Source: Streptomyces sp. NBC_00572 (GTDB taxonomy: Bacteria; Actinomycetota; Actinomycetes; Streptomycetales; Streptomycetaceae). From it: 64,000 nt of DNA. Within the stretch, counting starts at the first letter, position 1; every line of letters starts with the position of its first letter. Where the stretch lies: contig NZ_JAPENX010000001.1 in assembly GCF_026341815.1 (NCBI RefSeq), positions 4,340,001-4,404,000 on the forward strand, written 5' to 3'. A model generated the notes under the pieces. The model did not search any database, had not been told where the DNA came from, and saw only the letters and a list, made by a program, of their open reading frames with translations. Below, piece after piece: positions 1 through 8,210 of the stretch. Made by a program: the position numbers and the translations under genes.

Positions 1-29
1 ATGGGCATCGAAATTTCAGGGAGCCTAGG

Positions 30-677
30 ATGAGGGGCATGGCCGAGGGACTCAGGGAACGCAAGAAGCGCGAGACGAAGCAGCGGATCTCGGACATCGC
101 GACCGGGCTCTTCCTGGAACACGGCTTCGTCCACGTCACCGTCGCGGACGTCGCCGAGGCGGCGGACGTCTCCGTCAACACCGTGTACAACTACTTCCCG
201 GCCAAGGAGGACCTCTTCCTCGACCGGATGGACGGCGTCACCCAGCGCCTCGCCCGGATGATCCGCGGCCGCGACCGGGGAGAGTCCGCCGCGCGCGCCG
301 TCCTGCGCGAACTCCGCCAGGACATCGGGGCGGTGTCACCCGCGTACGGGCTCATGGACGGCTTCGACGCCTTCATGAACGTCATCGAGCACGCCCCCAC
401 GCTCAAGGCCCGGCTCTTCCACGTCCAGCAGCAGGTCCACGACGCCGTCGTCGCCACCCTCCGCGAGGAGACCGGCGCGCCCGTCGAGGACCCGCTGCCG
501 CTGCTCGTCGGCGGGCAGCTCGCCTGGATCGAGAGCACGGTCGTCGGCTACATCACCCGCGAGATGACCGACGGAGGCAAGGCGACGACCGTCTCCCGCG
601 AGGCCCTCGTGCTCCTCGACGAGATCGAGGAGCTGCTGAGCGAGAAGGTGCTGACCTACGCGGTACGCGAGGGCTGA
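30..677 (+). CDS. TetR/AcrR-family transcriptional regulator
   Basis: This is a 215-residue one-component regulator. The N-terminal helix-turn-helix (about residues 12-60) ends in the hallmark TVYNYFPAKEDLF recognition-helix segment. The C-terminal ligand-binding half shows no diagnostic motif, so neither ligand nor target can be named. I chose the ATG at 30 because GGGAG lies 5-6 nt upstream; an in-frame ATG at 39 has its purine run too close. The gene stands alone, pointing toward the 3' end of the cysteine desulfurase gene. Its upstream partner is outside the window, so divergent regulation of a neighbour cannot be judged. Confidence 0.9.
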   Translation: MRGMAEGLRERKKRETKQRISDIATGLFLEHGFVHVTVADVAEAADVSVNTVYNYFPAKEDLFLDRMDGVTQRLARMIRGRDRGESAARAVLRELRQDIGAVSPAYGLMDGFDAFMNVIEHAPTLKARLFHVQQQVHDAVVATLREETGAPVEDPLPLLVGGQLAWIESTVVGYITREMTDGGKATTVSREALVLLDEIEELLSEKVLTYAVREG

Positions 678-692
678 CGGCCACCGCGACCT

Positions 693-776
693 GCGCCGAC
701 GGTGACTCCGCGCGGCGCCGACGGTGACTCCGCGAGCCGGGGGGCGACGGCGACTCCGCGCAGCGCCGACTCCGCG
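693..776. repeat. Short imperfect direct repeats between convergent genes
   Basis: Four partial copies of a GCGCCGACGGTGACTCCGCG-like unit start at about 693, 715, 744 and 763. They fill the gap between the TetR stop and the cysteine desulfurase stop. There is no clean hairpin, so a terminator role is unproven; slippage or small duplication is the simplest explanation. Confidence 0.6.
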
Positions 777-791
777 GGTCGGGGGTGACGG

Positions 792-1952
792 TTACGCCGT
801 GTGCGCCGGCCGGCGGACGGCCACCGCCGCCAGCGCGTGGGCCGCGCGGACCGCGTCCGCCTCCGTCGTGAAGCGGCCGAACGAGATCCGGACACTGCCC
901 CGGATCCGCTCCGGCGGGAGCCCGATCGCCGTCAGGACGTGCGAGGGCTCCTGGGCCGAGCTGTTGCAGGCGGAACCCGTCGATACGGCCAGATCGGCGA
1001 CCTCCAGGAGAAGCTGCTGCGCGTCCACGCCCGGGAAGGACAGATTCACGGCGTGCGGCAGGAACCCCGGCCCCGTACCGCTGTTGAGTTCGTACGGGAC
1101 GAGGTCCGCGAGCTCGGACAGGAACAGCGCCCGCAGCCCCGCGAGCCGTACGGCCTCCTTCTCCCGGCCCGCCGCGAGGACGCCGACGGCCGCGCCGAGA
1201 CCGATGACCGCGGCGGTGTTGAGGGTGCCCGCGCGCAGCCCCCGCTCCTGGCCGCCGCCGTGCAGCAGCGGCACCAGCGGAGCCCGGTCCGAGAGCCGGT
1301 GGGAGACGTAGAGGACGCCGACGCCCTTGGGGCCGTAGATCTTGTGCCCGGAGAAGGTCAGCAGGTCGACGCCGAGCGCCCGTACGTCCACCGGCAGCGA
1401 GCCCACCCCCTGGGTCGCGTCGCAGTGCAGCGGGACGCCCGCCGCCCGGGTCAGCGCGCCGATCTCGGCGACCGGCTGGATCGTGGAGACCTCGTTGTTG
1501 GCGAGCATCACCGAGACGAGCGCGGTGTCCGGCCGCAGCGCCGCCGCCACCTGCCCCGGGTCGACCCGGCCCGCGCCGTCGACCGGCAGCACCGTCACCT
1601 CGTGGCCCGCCTCCCGCAGCGAACGGCAGGTGTCGAGCACGGACTTGTGCTCCACCGCCGTCGTCACCACATGACGGGCCGTGCCGGGGCCGAGGGCGGG
1701 TGGGACGACCCCCTTGATCGCGAGGTTGTTGCCCTCCGTCGCCCCGGAGGTGAAGCAGATCTCGCTGCGCCCCGCCCCGATGAGCCGGGCGACCGCCCCG
1801 CGCGCCCGCTCGACCTCGCGGAAGGCGCGGATGCCGGCGGCGTGCGGGCTGGACGGGTTGGCGTAACAGTGGACGGCGGCGAACTGCATCGCCTCGACGA
1901 CCGCCGGGTCCGCGGGGGTGGTCGCCTGGTGGTCGAGATAGATCGTGGACAT
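792..1952 (-). CDS. Cysteine desulfurase (NifS/IscS-like, PLP-dependent)
   Basis: This 386-residue enzyme should convert L-cysteine to alanine and an enzyme-bound persulfide. The PLP-binding lysine is K204 in SGHKIYGPKG, and the persulfide-carrying cysteine is C329 in STGSACNSSAQEPSHVL. Length and motifs match class-I desulfurases. The true start is the ATG at 1952; the frame stays open upstream but that part overlaps the preceding gene. It is the last gene of a three-gene minus-strand operon, 50 nt after the unknown protein gene. No Fe-S scaffold (IscU, Suf) or tRNA thiolation gene sits beside it, so this is probably an accessory sulfur donor, not the housekeeping enzyme. The sulfur acceptor is unknown. 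Confidence 0.93.
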   Translation of the reverse strand: MSTIYLDHQATTPADPAVVEAMQFAAVHCYANPSSPHAAGIRAFREVERARGAVARLIGAGRSEICFTSGATEGNNLAIKGVVPPALGPGTARHVVTTAVEHKSVLDTCRSLREAGHEVTVLPVDGAGRVDPGQVAAALRPDTALVSVMLANNEVSTIQPVAEIGALTRAAGVPLHCDATQGVGSLPVDVRALGVDLLTFSGHKIYGPKGVGVLYVSHRLSDRAPLVPLLHGGGQERGLRAGTLNTAAVIGLGAAVGVLAAGREKEAVRLAGLRALFLSELADLVPYELNSGTGPGFLPHAVNLSFPGVDAQQLLLEVADLAVSTGSACNSSAQEPSHVLTAIGLPPERIRGSVRISFGRFTTEADAVRAAHALAAVAVRRPAHTA

Positions 1953-2002
1953 GCCGGTTCTCTTCCTCTTCCGCTGTGACGGGTGATCAGGAGTCGGTGC
2001 TG

Positions 2003-2770
2003 TCAGAAGTCGTACGCCGTGTAGGTCAGGGCCAGCGGATCGGCGCAGGACGGGTCGGCGAAGACGAGCACGATCTCCTCCTCGGGCGTGCCGTGTGTCC
2101 GGAGGTAGATCTCGGCGCCCTTGGTCACCTTGTCCCGGTCGGCGAGCGAGTTGATGTCGACGACATGGCGGTGCGCGCAGTCGGGGAAGGCCCGCCGCAG
2201 CCGGGCGAAGTAGCGGGCGAAGTACTCGGCGACGATCAGCGGGCAGCGCGGTACGACGTGGTCGTCCTTGACCACTCCGGCGAGCACCTTCTCGTACTGG
2301 CGGGAACGGAAGACGATCTCGTCGCCGTCGCGGGTGAACAGCGGCTGGGCGGCGGGGTCGCGCAGCCACCGTTTCATCGACCGGGCGGCGCGATTGCGCA
2401 GGTTGCGTTCGCGGGTGACGGTGAAGGAGATCCCGGCCTCGGCGGCCGAGGCGGTGAGGGGGGAGAGGTCGGTCTCCTCGGGGCCGGCGGCCGGCAGCGT
2501 ACAGACGTCGGTGGAACAGGACATGCCCAGGTCGTTGACGATGACGTCGTAGAGCACCTTGTTGCCCCGGTGCAGCCGGCGCGCGGCCGCGCCGGTCTCC
2601 TGCGCGAGGGCGAAGGAGTTGAGCGAGAAGGCGCCGATGCCGGCGGCCGTGTCGAAGTAGCCGCCCGCGACGAGGACCGCCGAGCGGGAGGTGGTGGAGA
2701 CGGTCTCCAGGAGGGGCGCGACCCGGGGCGTTGGGCTCGTACGGCTCCGGGAGGTGGGCAGGGTGGTCAT
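2003..2770 (-). CDS. Conserved protein of unknown function, paired with cysteine desulfurase
   Basis: I do not recognise the family. The 255-residue product has no signal peptide or membrane helix. It contains a cysteine cluster (VNDLGMSCSTDVC, about residues 83-95), a further RCPLI cysteine, and C-terminal CAHRH and PSCADP segments, so metal or persulfide binding is conceivable. The ATG at 2770 is supported by GGAG 7 nt upstream and overlaps the EamA stop by 4 nt (ATGA), which implies translational coupling. The cysteine desulfurase follows after 50 nt. The context suggests a sulfur acceptor, or an enzyme making a thiolated small molecule that the EamA protein exports. That is inference from neighbours only. 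Confidence 0.75.
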   Translation of the reverse strand: MTTLPTSRSRTSPTPRVAPLLETVSTTSRSAVLVAGGYFDTAAGIGAFSLNSFALAQETGAAARRLHRGNKVLYDVIVNDLGMSCSTDVCTLPAAGPEETDLSPLTASAAEAGISFTVTRERNLRNRAARSMKRWLRDPAAQPLFTRDGDEIVFRSRQYEKVLAGVVKDDHVVPRCPLIVAEYFARYFARLRRAFPDCAHRHVVDINSLADRDKVTKGAEIYLRTHGTPEEEIVLVFADPSCADPLALTYTAYDF

Positions 2771-3699
2771 GAGTGCACTCCGTTCTTCCGGGACGGGGAT
2801 CGATCGGACGGTGCGGTGGAGGTGTCGGGTGGTCCGGCATCGGTGGGCGTGCCCGCGGCGGCCCGGCCGGTGCCGACGGCCGCGCCCACCACGCAGAGCA
2901 CGGCCGCCCACTGGAGCGACGACAGGCGTTCGCCGAGCAGGGCGAGCCCCACCAGGGCCGCGATGACCGGCTCCACCGTGGAGAGGACGGCGAAGACCCG
3001 CGGCGGCATCCGGCGCAGCGCGGCGAACTCCAGCGAGAACGGCACCACGGTCGTGAGGACCGCCACCGCGAGCGCGGCCGCGAGGACTCCCGGGTCGAGG
3101 AGGACGTCCGGGGAGGGCAGGCCGAGGACCGGGGCGGTGGGCAGGGCGAGGACGGCGGCCACCGTGAGGCCGAGGGCCAGGCCCGAGCCGCCGGGGACGG
3201 CCCTGCCGACCCGGGCCCCGAGCAGGATGTAGCCGGTGAGCGCCGCTCCGGTGAGCAGGCTCGCGGCCAGGCCGACCGGGTCGTCCATGCCCTGCGTGCC
3301 GCCGAGGACGAGCAGGCCGAGGCCGGCGAGCGCCACCCAGAGCCGGTCGAGCGCGCGCCGTGAGGTGAGGGCGGCGAGCAGCAGGGGGCCGCTGAACTCC
3401 AGCGTCACCACGACTCCGAGGGGGAGCCGCGAGGTCGCCTCGTAGAACGAGAACTGCATCACGGCGAAGACGGCTCCGTAGGGCAGCAGCAGTCGCCAGT
3501 GAGTGCGGAGCAGTCGGGGCGCGGGCCGGGAGAGCAGACAGAGCAGGGCGGCGGCGATGAGCAGCCGCAACAGGGTGGCGCCGGTCGGGCCGGTCTGTTC
3601 GAAGAGCCGTTTCGCGAAGGCGGAGCCGAACTGGAGGCTGACCATGCCGGTCAGCAGGAGCAGCGGGGCGGGGACGGTCCCCAGGGCGTACGGACGCAT
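2767..3699 (-). CDS. EamA/RhaT (DMT) family membrane transporter
   Basis: The 310-residue product has about ten hydrophobic segments in the tandem EamA arrangement, typical of drug/metabolite exporters. Family motifs include FVVMQFSFYEA-like and TVVPFSLEFAALRRMPP segments, with VFAVLSTVEPVIAALVG near the C-terminus. I placed the start at the ATG at 3699 (MRPYALG), since the 17 extra upstream codons encode no membrane segment. It is the first gene of the operon with the unknown protein and cysteine desulfurase, and overlaps the next gene by 4 nt. A palindromic operator-like site lies 48-72 nt upstream of the start. The substrate is unknown; amino acids or sulfur metabolites are common for the family. 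Confidence 0.85.
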   Translation of the reverse strand: MRPYALGTVPAPLLLLTGMVSLQFGSAFAKRLFEQTGPTGATLLRLLIAAALLCLLSRPAPRLLRTHWRLLLPYGAVFAVMQFSFYEATSRLPLGVVVTLEFSGPLLLAALTSRRALDRLWVALAGLGLLVLGGTQGMDDPVGLAASLLTGAALTGYILLGARVGRAVPGGSGLALGLTVAAVLALPTAPVLGLPSPDVLLDPGVLAAALAVAVLTTVVPFSLEFAALRRMPPRVFAVLSTVEPVIAALVGLALLGERLSSLQWAAVLCVVGAAVGTGRAAAGTPTDAGPPDTSTAPSDRSPSRKNGVHS

Positions 3700-3746
3700 G
3701 ACGGCAGCTCCTCCCGGGTGACGGCCGACCGGACCAGTGCGCTCGA

Positions 3747-3771
3747 CCATATACCCCCCATGGGTATGTGG
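3747..3771. promoter_or_regulatory. CsoR/CstR-like palindromic operator
   Basis: Arms CCATATACCC and GGGTATGTGG flank a 5-nt CCCAT spacer and are complementary at 9 of 10 positions, with a perfect ATACCC/GGGTAT core at 3751-3767. C-tract/G-tract palindromes of this form are bound by CsoR-family repressors (copper sensors and the persulfide sensor CstR). It lies between the EamA operon and the divergent dehydrogenase gene, closer to the former. The regulator is not in the window. Confidence 0.55.
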
Positions 3772-3931
3772 CGACCGTGGAGGTGCCCGAACGGGGCGCT
3801 GAGGGGTGCTGCGAGTGTGACGTCCGTCAAAGAGGGCGTGACGCGCATTACTTCACGGTCACATGGCGGCTCCAGACCGCTAATCTCCGCCGGAGAGTCA
3901 GAAGTGAACAGGCGTTAAGGGGTGGAACATC

Positions 3932-4780
3932 GTGGCCAGGAAGCTCGCCGTCATCGGGGCCGGACTCATGGGGTCCGGCATCGCGCAGGTCTCGGCACAG
4001 GCGGGCTGGGACGTCGTCCTGCGTGACGTCACCGACGCCGCCCTCACCCGCGGCACGGACGGCATCAAGGCGTCGTACGACCGGTTCGTCGCCAAGGGCA
4101 AGCTGGACGCCGCCGACGCCGAGGCCGCGCTCGGCCGGATCACCGCCACCACCGAGCTGGAGGCCGTCGCCGACGCCGACGTCGTCGTCGAGGCCGTCTT
4201 CGAGAACCTCGACGTCAAGCACGAGATCTTCCGCTCGCTCGACAAGGTCGTGAAGGACGGTGCCGTCCTCGCCTCCAACACCTCCGCGATCCCGATCACC
4301 AAGATCGCCGCGGTCACCGAGCGCCCCGAGTCCGTCGTCGGCGTCCACTTCTTCTCGCCGGTCCCGATGATGCAGCTCGTCGAGCTCGTCCGCGGCTACA
4401 AGACCAGCGACGAGACCCTCGCCGCCGCGCGGGAGTTCGCCGAGTCCGTCGGCAAGACCTGCATCGTCGTCAACCGCGACGTCGCCGGCTTCGTCACCAC
4501 CCGCCTCATCTCGGCCCTCGTCGTCGAGGCCGCCAAGCTCCACGAGTCCGGCGTCGCCACCGCCGAGGACATCGACATCGCCTGCAAGCTGGGCTTCGGC
4601 CACGCCATGGGCCCGCTCGCCACCGCCGACCTCACCGGCATCGACATCCTGGTGAACGCGGCCAACAACATCTACACCGAGTCCCAGGACGAGAAGTTCG
4701 CGGTGCCCGAAGCGATGCGCCGGATGGTGGACGCGGGTGACATCGGCCGCAAGAGCGGGCAGGGCTTCTACAAGTACTGA
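3932..4780 (+). CDS. 3-hydroxybutyryl-CoA dehydrogenase
   Basis: This 282-residue NAD(P)-dependent enzyme interconverts acetoacetyl-CoA and 3-hydroxybutyryl-CoA. The Rossmann motif GAGLMGSGIA spans residues 9-18. The catalytic histidine is H139 in VGVHFFSPVP, preceded by the substrate-binding SNTS at 115-118. The C-terminal dimerisation domain ends in the usual IGRKSGQGFYKY. Length matches stand-alone short-chain dehydrogenases rather than fused FadB. The GTG start at 3932 follows an AGGGGTGG purine run. It is monocistronic, with a short hairpin after the stop. In Streptomyces this step belongs to butyryl-CoA and ethylmalonyl-CoA metabolism, consistent with the thiolase and mutase genes further along. 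Confidence 0.95.
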   Translation: MARKLAVIGAGLMGSGIAQVSAQAGWDVVLRDVTDAALTRGTDGIKASYDRFVAKGKLDAADAEAALGRITATTELEAVADADVVVEAVFENLDVKHEIFRSLDKVVKDGAVLASNTSAIPITKIAAVTERPESVVGVHFFSPVPMMQLVELVRGYKTSDETLAAAREFAESVGKTCIVVNRDVAGFVTTRLISALVVEAAKLHESGVATAEDIDIACKLGFGHAMGPLATADLTGIDILVNAANNIYTESQDEKFAVPEAMRRMVDAGDIGRKSGQGFYKY

Positions 4781-4800
4781 GCCGTACCCGCCACCCCGCC

Positions 4801-4816
4801 TCACCCCGTGGGGTGA
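4801..4816 (+). terminator. Short hairpin terminator after the dehydrogenase gene
   Basis: TCACCCC and GGGGTGA form a perfect 7-bp stem with a GT loop, followed by ATTTC. It starts 20 nt after the stop codon. The stem is short, so efficiency is uncertain. Confidence 0.5.
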
Positions 4817-4906
4817 ATTTCGGTATCGGTTCGCTGACAAGGCGCAACGTATCTGCCGGTGCGGCAGTCAGTTGTTGCGAAGACTGAGCACTCTCGGGGA
4901 GCGCAT

Positions 4907-5230
4907 ATGCACATCAGGGGCGACCATGTCGAGCTGGTCGTCGGGGGCCGCCTCGACGTCCGGAGCGCGGCGGACGCCCGTACGGTCCTGCACTCGGCCG
5001 TCGACGACGGAGTCGGCGACCTGGTGCTCGACCTGACCGGCCTCGACTCCTGGGACGCGACCGGACTCGGCGTCATCATGGGCGCCCACCGGCGCGCGGG
5101 CCGCTGCGGCCGGCGACTCGTCCTGCGCGGGGTACCGCCCCAGATGCAGCGGCTCCTCGTCGCCACCAAGCTGCACCGCATCCTCGCCATCGAGGGCGGC
5201 CTCGCCCTGGAGTCCCTGCCCCGGGTGTGA
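4907..5230 (+). CDS. STAS-domain anti-sigma factor antagonist
   Basis: The 107-residue protein is a single STAS domain of the SpoIIAA/RsbV type. The signature segment LDSWDATGLGVIMG places T52 at the usual phospho-acceptor position (normally Ser or Thr). Such proteins release sigma factors by binding anti-sigma kinases when dephosphorylated. No kinase or sigma gene is adjacent, so the partner is unlinked. The ATG at 4907 is preceded by GGGGAG; an earlier in-frame ATG at 4859 would add 16 residues with no STAS similarity. The gene is 208 nt upstream of the large ATPase gene on the same strand and may share its regulation. Confidence 0.88.
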   Translation: MHIRGDHVELVVGGRLDVRSAADARTVLHSAVDDGVGDLVLDLTGLDSWDATGLGVIMGAHRRAGRCGRRLVLRGVPPQMQRLLVATKLHRILAIEGGLALESLPRV

Positions 5231-5247
5231 CGGCCGGGGCCGCCGGG

Positions 5248-5288
5248 AGTGTGAAGCAGCCGTGTGAAGCAGGTGTGTGAACCAGGCG
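5248..5288. repeat. Three short GTGTGAA repeats upstream of the ATPase gene
   Basis: GTGTGAAGCAG occurs twice and GTGTGAACCAG once at about 14-nt spacing just after the STAS stop. The regular spacing suggests repeated protein-binding half-sites or slippage. Function unknown. Confidence 0.5.
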
Positions 5289-5304
5289 TCACGCTCAATC
5301 CTCA

Positions 5305-5322
5305 CAAGACCGTGACGTCTTG
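5305..5322. promoter_or_regulatory. Inverted repeat in the ATPase upstream region
   Basis: CAAGAC and GTCTTG are perfect 6-nt arms around a 6-nt spacer, 117 nt upstream of the ATPase start. It could be an operator; the arms are short. Confidence 0.3.
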
Positions 5323-5438
5323 GTCTCCTGGGCACCCCACCTGTTCCCGAGCGCCTGACCACGGTCTAGGGTTCGGTCGCCTGCACATTGACGGACCCAC
5401 CCGGCGGGCACCGGACACCGCTCTTGGGGGCTTGGACC

Positions 5439-8111
5439 ATGGACCCGATCAACCGGGGACCGGAGGAGTACGGACACGACGCCGAGGGCGACGACGTCCG
5501 CCAGGGACGCGGCACGCCCGCGCCCGCGCCCGCACCCGCGCGTGCCCGCGTCGTCCGGCTCGTCTCCGGCGACCTGCTGGTCACCGTCAACCCGGTCGAC
5601 GGCAGCGAGATCGAACCCTGCCCGCCCGGACAGGAACCCGCGGCCCCCCGCCCCCTCACCGCCGAGGAGCGGGCCGAGGCCGCCCGCGCCGCCGCCCCGG
5701 CCGCCCCGCCGGGACCGGCCGCACCCGAGCTGCCCCTCCTCGAACGCCACGAGGAGCGCGAGCGCCTCGTCGCCGTCCTCGGCCGTGGCCGCTCCGCCCG
5801 CCTGACCGGCTCCGCCGGATCCGGCCGCACCGCCCTCCTCGACGCGGTCGCCGCCGACTGCGCCGGCCTCGCACCCGACGGAGTCGTCCGGCTCTCCGGC
5901 CACCACCGCACCCCCGCCGAACTCCTCCACGAGCTGTTCGCCGCCGTCCGGCACGCCCCCGACCACCGGCCCGGCCGTGCCCTCCTCCTCGACCGGCTCC
6001 GCGAGATCGGCGCCGTCGTGGTCGTCGACGACCTGGAGTTCGGCGGCGCCGCCCTCGACGAGCTCCTCGCCGCCGCCCCCGAATGCGCCTTCCTGCTCGC
6101 CGCGGGACCCGACGTCCCGGCCCCCTCGGCCGACGCCCACGTCGAGGACATCCACCTCGCGGGCCTCGGCCGCGGCGCCGCCCTCAAGCTCCTGGAGAGC
6201 GCCGTCGGCCGCACCCTCACCGACGACGAGGCCAACTGGGCCGGCGACCTGTGGTTCGAGTCCGAGGGCCTGCCGCTGCGCTTCGTCCAGGCCGGCGCCC
6301 TGCTCCGCCAGCGCGACCGGCTCCGCGTCACCCCCGCCGAGTTCGACGCCTTCGGCGCCCTCGAAGAGGCCTTCGGGCCGACCGACCCCGACGCGGCCGC
6401 GGCCGTCGCCGCGGCGGCCTTCGACGGAATCGACGACCCCGACGTCGAACTGCGCGAGATACCCCTGCCCAGCCTCGGCGAGGGCGCCGCCCCCGCCGCC
6501 CTGCTCGCCTCCCGACTCAGCCGCTCCGCCCAGACCGCCCTGCGCTTCGCCGTCGCCCTCGGCGGCGAGGTCCCGCACCAGGCCCATCTGCCGGCCCTCG
6601 TCGGCGACACCCACGCCGACGCCGCCCTCGGCGAACTCATGGCCTGCGGCCTGCTCTCCCCGGTCGGCTCCCGCTACCGGCTCGCCGCCGGGGTGCTCAC
6701 CCAGCTCCTCGCCCAGGGTTACGAGACCGAGGGCGCCGACCGCGCCCACACCGCCGCCCAGCACTACGCCTGGTGGGCGGCCCACCCCTCTGTCACCCCC
6801 GAGCGGGCCGCCGCCGAGTCCGACGCCCTCCTCGCCTCCCTCACCGTCCTGGTCACCGGCACCGGAGACACCCCCGAAGCCGCCGCCGAGCACCGCGCCA
6901 CCGCCGTGCTGCTCGCCCGCGCCGCCGCCCCCGCCTTCGCCGCCGGACTGCACTGGGGCGCCTGGGAGCGGGCCCTGCGCGCCGGCCAGGAGGCCGCTCG
7001 GCTCACCGGCGAGGTCGCCGAGGAGGCCTACTTCCACCACGAGCTGGGCGTCCTCGCCCTGTGCGCCGGAAACCTGGAGCGGGCCCGCGCCGAGCTGGAG
7101 GCCTCCATCGGCATGCGCGGGGTGCTCGCCGACAAGCGAGGCACCGTCGCCGGCCGGCGGGCGCTCGCCCTCGTCGCCGACCTCGCCGGGGAGCACACCG
7201 CCCCGGCCCGCGCCGAGGAGCCCGTCTCGCCGCCGCGCGGCACGCCGGCCCTGCGCGGCCCCGCCCGCAGACCGGCCCCCGAGCCCGTCACCGCGCCGCT
7301 GCCGGGCGGAGCCGCACGGCCGGCCCCGCTGACCGGCGGTCCCGGACGGGGCCCGGCGCAGGCCCCGATCCCGGCGTTCCCCGACTTCGCCGACGAGGGC
7401 CCGACCCTCATCACCCGCCCCGACACCGTCGACGGCGGGGGCCGCCCGAGCCTCAAGGGCGGCATCCTCAACGGCGCACCCCGCAACCTCGCCGCCGTCG
7501 GCGCGGGCGCGCTCCTCGTCGCCGTCCTCGGCACCGTCGTGACCCTCGGCGCCACCTCCGGCAACGGCGAGGACCCGGCCACCAACCGCGTCACCTCCGA
7601 CAGCACCGCCACCGAAGGCGCCACCGACGACGGCATCGACGGCGAGGAGCAGCCGGCCGACGGCGAGGCGGGGGAGCCCGGCGAGACCGGCGAGGCCACC
7701 CGCTCCGACTCCCCGAGCTCCTCCGCCTCCGGAAGCGCCTCCGCGTCGGACCCCTCGGACCCGTCGAGCTCGGGCACCCCGGGCAGCTCCGGCACCCCGT
7801 CGACCTCGGACAGCCCGAACACGACCACACCGCCCACCACCACGACGGCCCCGCCGACGGGCCCGACGAACACGACCACCCGGCCGCCGCGGCCCACGAC
7901 GACGTCCCCGAAGCCGCCGACCACCACGACGCCGCCGGTGACCCCGCCCACGACCACGCCGCCGGTGACGCCGCCGACCACCACCCCGCCGACGACTCCG
8001 CCGACCACCGCGCCGTCGACGGAGGAGAACAGCCCCAGCATCTCCGCCTCCTCGACCCTCGGCGGCTCGCCGGCCCCCGGTGACGCCACCGGCTCCGCCA
8101 CGCCCGCCTGA
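5439..8111 (+). CDS. Membrane-anchored P-loop ATPase with TPR-like region and Ser/Thr/Pro-rich tail
   Basis: The 890-residue protein has an Ala/Pro-rich N-terminus and then an AAA/STAND-like ATPase region. Walker A is GSAGSGRT (124-131) and a probable Walker B is VVVVDDLEF (about 205-213). A helical, TPR-like stretch follows (about 505-580). One transmembrane helix lies at about 683-708. The last 180 residues are Ser/Thr/Pro-rich with repeated TPPTTTPP units, probably outside the cell if the N-terminus is cytoplasmic. I started at the ATG at 5439; 17 in-frame codons upstream look non-coding. The design resembles an NTP-driven switch reporting across the membrane, but no effector domain is recognisable. 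Function unassigned; homologues are often labelled only as ATP-binding proteins. Confidence 0.8.
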   Translation: MDPINRGPEEYGHDAEGDDVRQGRGTPAPAPAPARARVVRLVSGDLLVTVNPVDGSEIEPCPPGQEPAAPRPLTAEERAEAARAAAPAAPPGPAAPELPLLERHEERERLVAVLGRGRSARLTGSAGSGRTALLDAVAADCAGLAPDGVVRLSGHHRTPAELLHELFAAVRHAPDHRPGRALLLDRLREIGAVVVVDDLEFGGAALDELLAAAPECAFLLAAGPDVPAPSADAHVEDIHLAGLGRGAALKLLESAVGRTLTDDEANWAGDLWFESEGLPLRFVQAGALLRQRDRLRVTPAEFDAFGALEEAFGPTDPDAAAAVAAAAFDGIDDPDVELREIPLPSLGEGAAPAALLASRLSRSAQTALRFAVALGGEVPHQAHLPALVGDTHADAALGELMACGLLSPVGSRYRLAAGVLTQLLAQGYETEGADRAHTAAQHYAWWAAHPSVTPERAAAESDALLASLTVLVTGTGDTPEAAAEHRATAVLLARAAAPAFAAGLHWGAWERALRAGQEAARLTGEVAEEAYFHHELGVLALCAGNLERARAELEASIGMRGVLADKRGTVAGRRALALVADLAGEHTAPARAEEPVSPPRGTPALRGPARRPAPEPVTAPLPGGAARPAPLTGGPGRGPAQAPIPAFPDFADEGPTLITRPDTVDGGGRPSLKGGILNGAPRNLAAVGAGALLVAVLGTVVTLGATSGNGEDPATNRVTSDSTATEGATDDGIDGEEQPADGEAGEPGETGEATRSDSPSSSASGSASASDPSDPSSSGTPGSSGTPSTSDSPNTTTPPTTTTAPPTGPTNTTTRPPRPTTTSPKPPTTTTPPVTPPTTTPPVTPPTTTPPTTPPTTAPSTEENSPSISASSTLGGSPAPGDATGSATPA

Positions 8112-8144
8112 CGGACGTGACGGAGCCGGAGAGCACGAACGGAG

Positions 8145-8191
8145 ACGGGGACGGCCCCGGGCGCGTCCACCGCACCCGGGGCCGTCCCCGT
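8145..8191. terminator. Bidirectional terminator between the ATPase gene and nucS
   Basis: Perfect 17-bp arms (8145-8161 and 8175-8191, beginning ACGGGGACGG) enclose a 13-nt loop between two converging genes. It can serve both transcripts. Confidence 0.75.
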
Positions 8192-8210
8192 ACCGCTGCC
8201 TTCGCCGCCG

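Noticed and set aside
792..1952. DndA of a DNA phosphorothioation system
   Set aside because: Although the desulfurase resembles DndA, no dndB-E or restriction genes lie nearby.
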